Assembly (NCBI GenBank): GCA_003665825.1
Contig: QPFY01000003.1
Coordinates: 372,001 to 436,000, forward strand
DNA length: 64,000 nt
Direction: 5' to 3'
Origin: Microbotryum silenes-acaulis
Taxonomy: Eukaryota > Basidiomycota > Microbotryomycetes > Microbotryales > Microbotryaceae
The notes beneath the pieces were generated by a model. It did not search any database, was not told where the DNA came from, and saw only the letters and a list, made by a program, of their open reading frames with translations. Both the position numbers and the translations under genes were made by a program. How positions within the stretch are numbered: position 1 is the first letter of the stretch; each line of letters starts with the position of its first letter. Shown piece by piece: positions 58,557-64,000 of this stretch.

Positions 58557-60509
58557 ATGCACAAAGCCGTTGCCGTCGCCGTCGTCGCTCTCGCTGCCAG
58601 TGGGGCCATCGCCCAAACTCCGCTTGCGGAGCAGCGCTTCAACTACACAAACCTCGTTAGTCCTTTCCGATCGCGCGCCTGGCGCTCGCCCATCGCAGCG
58701 CCCATTCTCGAGCAACAGCTGACAGATCGCATCCCTTTTTGACGTTTTGATAAATTTTCAAAGCCTTACCAAGCTGATTCCAACGATGGAGCTCGAGGAA
58801 GGCAGCTGGGGTGAGTTGGCAGCGCTGTCCGAAGCGACGTCCGGTTCTTATTGAGGCGCGGACGGCCGAGCTCGTCACCCGTGAGGCGATGTTGAGGCAT
58901 GGTTTGCTCAGCCGGCGCGCGCCAAGCTTTTTCGTTCGGATCCGCGTTCGCCACCGCTTCAAGCTGCCTGTTGTCTGCCAGGGTGCTAATCAATCACCCC
59001 TCCTGTTTAACCACGTGTATCAACATAGTTACAACCGATGCAACTCGACAACCGAAGGTCAATCGTCCATGTGTCAAACATCCTACATCAACAGTCTCGA
59101 CGACTTTTGCCTGTGGTGAGTTTCTTGGCAGATCGCGGCTCGGCGAGCCATCATCGCCCCCAGCAATCTTTCCAGAATGGCGATATTCGAAACATTCACT
59201 TACATCATCTTCACACATTTTCTCCCGCTTATCAATTCCGCTCTATTTCGAACGCTTTTCTCCAAAAGGGCCCCACCTTTGCCCGACAGCATCGTTGGTG
59301 ACGTGGAGGGCGGCATGGTGGCGTGGTGCACCAAGGGCGGTCGGGGTACTCGCGTCATCCCTCCCGGTGCTCTGCAGTCGGTCCAGTTCATCAAAGTGAG
59401 ATCATGGTCTTATATCCATGGTGGCCAGGGTTTCCGTCAGGCTGATCATCTTTTTCCCTCCCGACAGACCCCTCATTATGTCCGTCTTGGCAAATCATGT
59501 TTATGATCGAACCCTGCTTTCGAAAGACAACGTACCGAACGTACTGACGTGCTACCCCCACCAAATCACGCACAGGTTCAAGTGACGGGTTACATCAACC
59601 AAGCCATGATCAACATCGACGCCAATGATCGTGAGTCACCCAGCACAGTGTCAGTGTGAGAGCATTAGAGCATCAGACCAGCTCATATCGAATCTTCTTC
59701 AGAGGGTGGAGAGATGGATCCCCACGGTGCCGATCAGGTAAGCATCTTGGACCCATCTTGTCTCTGTACGACATGAAATATGTTTATTAAAGCTATATAC
59801 CTTTCCCCTCCAACAGCGAGGTAACCCTCTCGGTGGCTTGTTGTTCAGTCAAGCGTTCAACGGCAACTCGACCACGAACTCGTCGACCCCAAGCGGAGCT
59901 TCGTTCCGCCAAGTCATCCAATGGCACAACTTTATGGGCGCCAACTACTTCTGCTTGAAGGCTTGCGACCCTAGCTGGGACGGGGGAGCGCGCATGTGCG
60001 AGCACGTCTACGACCGAGCCGGCTGTGACGTCAACGCCCCCGTGACTCGAATGAACGGCACGTTCCTCTCGTGCCTCGGTGACGACCAACTTCCCCCCGG
60101 CGTCTACATCGGCAGCAACGGCGGCAGGAGCACTTGGTACCAACCCGGCGAGGGAACCGAGCTCGGCAACCTCCCCTACTCCGTCTTTACCCCCGCTACC
60201 TCGTCGTGCTCGACCTTCCAGTCCGCGGCCTTGTTTGGTGGCTCCGCGACCGCAACCGCCAGCGCCGCGGCCAACACCTCGATCTCTGCCTCGGGCTCGG
60301 CGGCAAACGCTTCCGTCTCCGCCTCCGTGACCGGTACCGCGACCGCGACGTCTGACACGGCCATGGTCACCAGCCGCCCCACCTCTACCGCCACGGGTGC
60401 CAATGCCGCCGCCGCGACGACGACTCGCGCGGCCTCGCCTGCGCGACGCCACGCCGCCCCTATCGCGGCCCTCCTCGGCCTCGGTGCTTTAGCCATCTTC
60501 GTCATCTAA
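58557..60509 (+). CDS. Secreted glycoprotein, macrophage-activating-glycoprotein-like, likely GPI-anchored
   Basis: ATG 58557 gives a signal peptide of about 19 residues (MHKAVAVAVVALAAS...). The exons then read PYQADSNDGARGRQLG, YNRCNSTTEGQSSMCQTSYI, NSLDDFCLW, APPLPDSIVGDVEGGMVAWC and TKGGRGTRVIPPGALQSVQF. These are followed by VQVTGYINQAMINIDANDQG and GEMDPHGADQRGNPLGGLL. FRQVIQWHNFMGANYFCLKA and CEHVYDRAGC follow. This is the conserved pattern of the basidiomycete protein annotated as macrophage activating glycoprotein. The Cys residues fit the family spacing. The C-terminal 110 residues are Ser/Thr/Ala-rich, suited to O-glycosylation, and end in a hydrophobic stretch (APIAALLGLGALAIFVI) typical of a GPI signal. 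The biochemical function is unknown. Confidence 0.85.
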
Positions 60510-61765
60510 GCGCATTTCTGCCAACTGGACACTCTACGCACTATTAGCACTTAACGAACACGATACGGATTTTTCATTTTGCACCTGTCAGTTCTGGCCA
60601 TCCTCTGCCTATGGAAACCGAATGAGCATCATCACTGACCCGTCGCTCCTTTACTGTGTTTGCAGATCGCTCTCTTATCGTCGTGGCTTAAATGTTTCTC
60701 TCTTCTGGGGTGCACTTTTTGTGTGACTTAGGCTTTTTTTTTGTAACACTCTCTTCTTCGCAACTGTTCTTCAGGCCCCTGATACCTGTTCCGTCAAGAT
60801 TTGGGTGCAGCCTCAAGACACCGTGTCAGTCATCCAGGGGTGACCGGTGCGCAATAACGATCTCGTTCGCAGACCCCCTTTTCGAAGAGTCTTTTATAAG
60901 AATATAAGTGTTGGGTAGTCCGGCGTACCTAGTAACGCGAGGAAATGTAATCACTGAAGCATCCTCCAAAGAACACGACACTCGGTTGCCAGAGGATCAT
61001 CAGCTCAGGGCGATCCGCGATCGGACATTCCGGCAAGCCGGGCCTCGACGGCTGCAATGGCGGGCGATCTGCTCGAGCGAGCAGCTGACGCAGGAAAATC
61101 TGGTGGAATCAAAACAAGGAGGAGCTCAAGACTGTGAGCGCTGTGGGCATTGAGCAAGCGACGGAACGAGTCCGATTAAACAACGTGCTGCGATCTACGG
61201 CAAAGTGGTCCAACAATCGCGAAACACGAAAACTAGGGCTCTTTAAATTAAAAAATCCATGATGCAAAATCGATGATGCCCTCCACGTCAGCAGCTTGTT
61301 ACCACCTACCGCGGAGAGACCCCGATCGCAGACCGGAAGAGTCGACCTGATCGGCAATCGGGGCGGGCCCGGCTTGAATGCACGGCGGCGTCCCGGGCGG
61401 GCGCACCAGGTCGAGGTCAAACTTGCCTGAAACGGCGTGTCTCGTGCTCATTTGGCCTAGTCTCACGCGCCTCCGATGGCTGGCCGTAATGATCTGGCCT
61501 GCTAGCATTAGGCTACATTCAAGGTAGAGTGGGCGAATTTTCAAGGTTGGCCTATGACGATCCAAGCCAGCGTCGGGAGCACCTTCTTCTGCGTCTGACC
61601 AGTGTCCTCGGATCACACCCCCTCCGTCGTGCTCGGCTGCCTCATTCCGCCGGCCTGCCCTCGTCTGTTCCCTTTCCCCTCCCACTATCAAGTCGCAGCA
61701 GCAGTTCTACTTCGCTCACACCACTACCTTGCTTCGTCGCCTGGTGCGAATTATCTGTCCGTACG
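60510..61765. other. Gap upstream of the last gene
   Basis: About 1.25 kb. It contains the 3' region of the glycoprotein gene and a promoter region, with short frames only. No RNA gene or repeat was noticed. Confidence 0.45.
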
Positions 61766-64000
61766 ATGCCGGCATCCGGCTTAAGCATCTCCTCGCATCA
61801 CTCCCCCATATTCGCCAGCAGCCAATGGACCCCGCGGAGCCCGACGTCGCTCAAGAGTCCAACAAAGCGCCGCGGACCGACCCTGTCGAGCGAAGGCGGC
61901 CTCGCAATATCGTGCAACATCGACCATGACGGTGCTTTGTATTGGCCTATGAGCGGCAACATCAGTCAGGACTTGGCCCCGGGTGTCAGCTGGGACAAGG
62001 TGAGTCTCCCTTTGAGTGGGCACGGGTCCGTGCGAATTGAGATGGCGGGGGAGGCGTCGGCTGCCCTGGCTGCGTCATTCCTGGCACACCGGCCGAAGCC
62101 GAACCGCATGGGCCCGGTGTGATCGCGCTCTGGCCTCGACTTGGTATTGGATTAAGAACTGATCGTCCAAACCGCTTTCGGCTATCTTGCTATTTACTCC
62201 TTTCCCCGTCATTTTGCGGAAGCAGGATGAGGCTTCGTCCGTCCGACTGCGCAAGAAGCCCGAAGACTTTGTGCCCGCCTTCGACAGCGCCACAAGCCTT
62301 TCGAGCCGCATCGACAGCGTGCTCGACGTCTACGCCGATATGTACGGCGAGTTCGACGACGAGGAGGACCCGTCGCACCATGTGGACATCTACGAGCACT
62401 ACACCGCGCGCACACCGACGATCGACCTCGACGCCGAGGCTGCGATGCGCACCCCCGAGATCGCACGGGATCGGCCCATGCAGCGCACGAGCCAACTCAT
62501 CTCCTCGCCCGCTTCCTCGGTGCGGCCACCCGTCACCACCACCCTCATATCGCTTGAGGACTATCAGCCTCTCGACAACGCGCAGACGCGACCGTGGGAT
62601 GAGCGCGGCAAGACAGGTCTCTACGGAGGGGGAGGCAGAGGCGCCGACGACCACGAGACAGGGTGGGTCGGCGCTCCTGTTGCCGGGGCCGGAGTCGTGG
62701 CTCCTCACGGCGCCATCGAAGAGGATCTTCGCTACGACGACGAGGAAGACGACGAAGAGGACTACAGCGATCACACGCATTACGATGACGACGACGACGA
62801 CGACGAGGACTATGACCAGTACATCAATCACACCAGTTCAGCGACGGCCCGAGATGGTCCGCGTTCATCGCTGTCCACCCCGAGCGGCCGCCACGCTTCA
62901 CTTTCTTCGATAGGCAAGAACTCGCTGCGACAGGCATCGGTCAGCTCTAACCGAAGGGCGTCCAACAAGTCGGGCAGGTCGGTCAGACAAGCGAGCGAGG
63001 TCTCCATCGAGTCCGGTGGCTACTTCCACTACCGTCAGTCCGGCTCCATTAGCGAGCCCATCAGCGCCGCCCGTCGCCGACAAATGTCCCAGCAAGACAA
63101 GTTGGCCCCCGCGGCCGGAGCGATCCGACAACTATCACCACTGTCTAATCTTGTCATACGGGCCACATCGCCCAGCTCGGATGCAACTTCGAAGGTCGAC
63201 TTGCTCGAGGCCAAGTCCGCCAAGCTCGTCCGTCCGGTCTCCGAGGAGAAGCGCAAGGTACCGATCGCCAAGATCCCGGAGGTTCTCATACCGCTTAAAG
63301 TCTCGCAACCTCTAAACACAGATACCAAGTCGAGTGGTACGGCCAAAGGCGGCAAATCTTCGTTCCGATGGGGCATCCGATCCAAGAAGGGCCCGGTCAT
63401 CTCCAACCCCATCCTCCCCGACGGCTTTGTCGAATCGCTCGGCATGGAGACGTTCGAGTTGACTCCTGGGTGTGTTGCTCCTAACCACCGAGGGAACGGT
63501 GTCGGGATCGGCGCGGGAAACAAATCCTCGAGCCCGGGGAAGCCACTGCTCGCTTCCTTTGTACCTCTGCCGGGATCGAAGGCGAACAAGGGCCCCGTCC
63601 CACGACCTCGCAAGGTCCCCGGGCCAACACGCGGTCCCGTCCGTGTCGGGTCACCAATCCTGCAGTCCTCGTCCTTTGAAGGGGTTTCGACCGAGGACAC
63701 GGCCACTCGAATGCCTATATCCCGTCGACCCGTCTCGCCGACACCGGTCTCCCCAGTCGGTCCCCAGGTAGACCCCGTACCCGCTGCGCTCATCACTGTC
63801 GTTAATGGTCGGCCGAGCATGGGGGCTATGCGTCAATCCGACGTGAGTGCCGAGCTTTCGGACGCTTTCCATCGGCTCTCGCGCAACTCCGAGTTGTCCT
63901 ACACTCCCTCAAAGTCGTCGTCCATGGATAAGGCAGAACGAGCTCGTCGCGCGTACTTTGATGGACTGCGCCGCAACACACACGAAGAGGTGTCGGCCAA
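61766..64000 (+). CDS. Large low-complexity protein, 5' part only
   Basis: Exon 1 (61766-61999, 78 codons, MPASGLSISSHHSP) is joined to exon 2, which begins at 62226 and stays open to the window end, for at least 669 residues in total. The protein is rich in Ser, Pro, Asp, Glu and Arg. Notable parts are VRLRKKPEDFVPAFDSATSL near residue 85, a DDDDDD acidic run near residue 265, and repeated basic Ser-rich motifs of the RRxS type (NRRASNKSGRSVRQAS) that look like phosphorylation sites. No domain is recognised in the visible part. The C-terminus is outside the window. The intron was chosen because it keeps phase and ends in a clear CAG. Confidence 0.65.

Overview
This window looks like nuclear DNA of a basidiomycete fungus. 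The genes are split by many short introns of about 40-100 bp with GT...AG borders. Intergenic gaps are short and the sequence is moderately GC-rich. The gene set is fungal: a Zn2Cys6 regulator, a homologue of the basidiomycete 'macrophage activating glycoprotein', a FunK1-type kinase relic, and a LINE with two zinc knuckles. I lean towards Pucciniomycotina or a related basidiomycete yeast or smut-like lineage, but the sequence alone does not settle the class.

Layout. 1-3426: flanking DNA of unknown content, then a 2,645-bp fold-back element whose two 1,186-bp arms appear identical. 3.8-18.6 kb: a compact housekeeping block with dynactin p27 (DCTN6), a Zn2Cys6 transcription factor, the CHL1/DDX11 helicase, the GPI-transamidase subunit PIG-S/GPI17, ESCRT-III VPS24/CHMP3, the rRNA-modifying enzyme TSR3, and RNA polymerase I/III subunit RPC19. 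18.6-21.9 kb: a gene-poor stretch with a frameshifted F-box relic and an unrecognised three-exon gene. 22.1-28.3 kb: a kelch-repeat protein and a GT92-like glycosyltransferase, divergently arranged. 28.4-34.5 kb: a LINE cluster, made of one long element with two ORFs, a 5'-truncated copy meeting it tail to tail, and a short relic of a related 3' end. 35-47.1 kb: a second housekeeping block with an acidic protein, an ankyrin protein, guanine deaminase, the ribosome-biogenesis helicase SPB4 and AMP deaminase. 47.1-54.7 kb: an accessory region with a divergent FunK1-type pseudokinase, two decayed relatives of it and a 43-bp-arm hairpin, with no intact recognisable gene after 49 kb. 54.7-64 kb: a fucosyltransferase-like membrane enzyme, a secreted GPI-type glycoprotein, and the 5' part of a large low-complexity protein that leaves the window.

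Genes that may work together. PIG-S attaches GPI anchors, and the MAG-like protein has the C-terminal tail of a GPI-anchored protein. The GT92-like and GT37-like enzymes are both single-pass or double-pass secretory-pathway glycosyltransferases. TSR3, SPB4 and RPC19 all serve ribosome production. GUD1 and AMD1 both deaminate purines. These links follow from known family roles; nothing in the window shows co-regulation.

The most unusual item is the 782-3426 fold-back element. Its arms are extremely long, it carries an imperfect 8-bp flanking duplication, and each arm contains the same 5' part of a protein-coding gene that I do not recognise. The second is the LINE cluster, where two compensating frameshifts sit in the endonuclease domain and two copies meet tail to tail. 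All exon models here were built by eye from splice-site and frame continuity.
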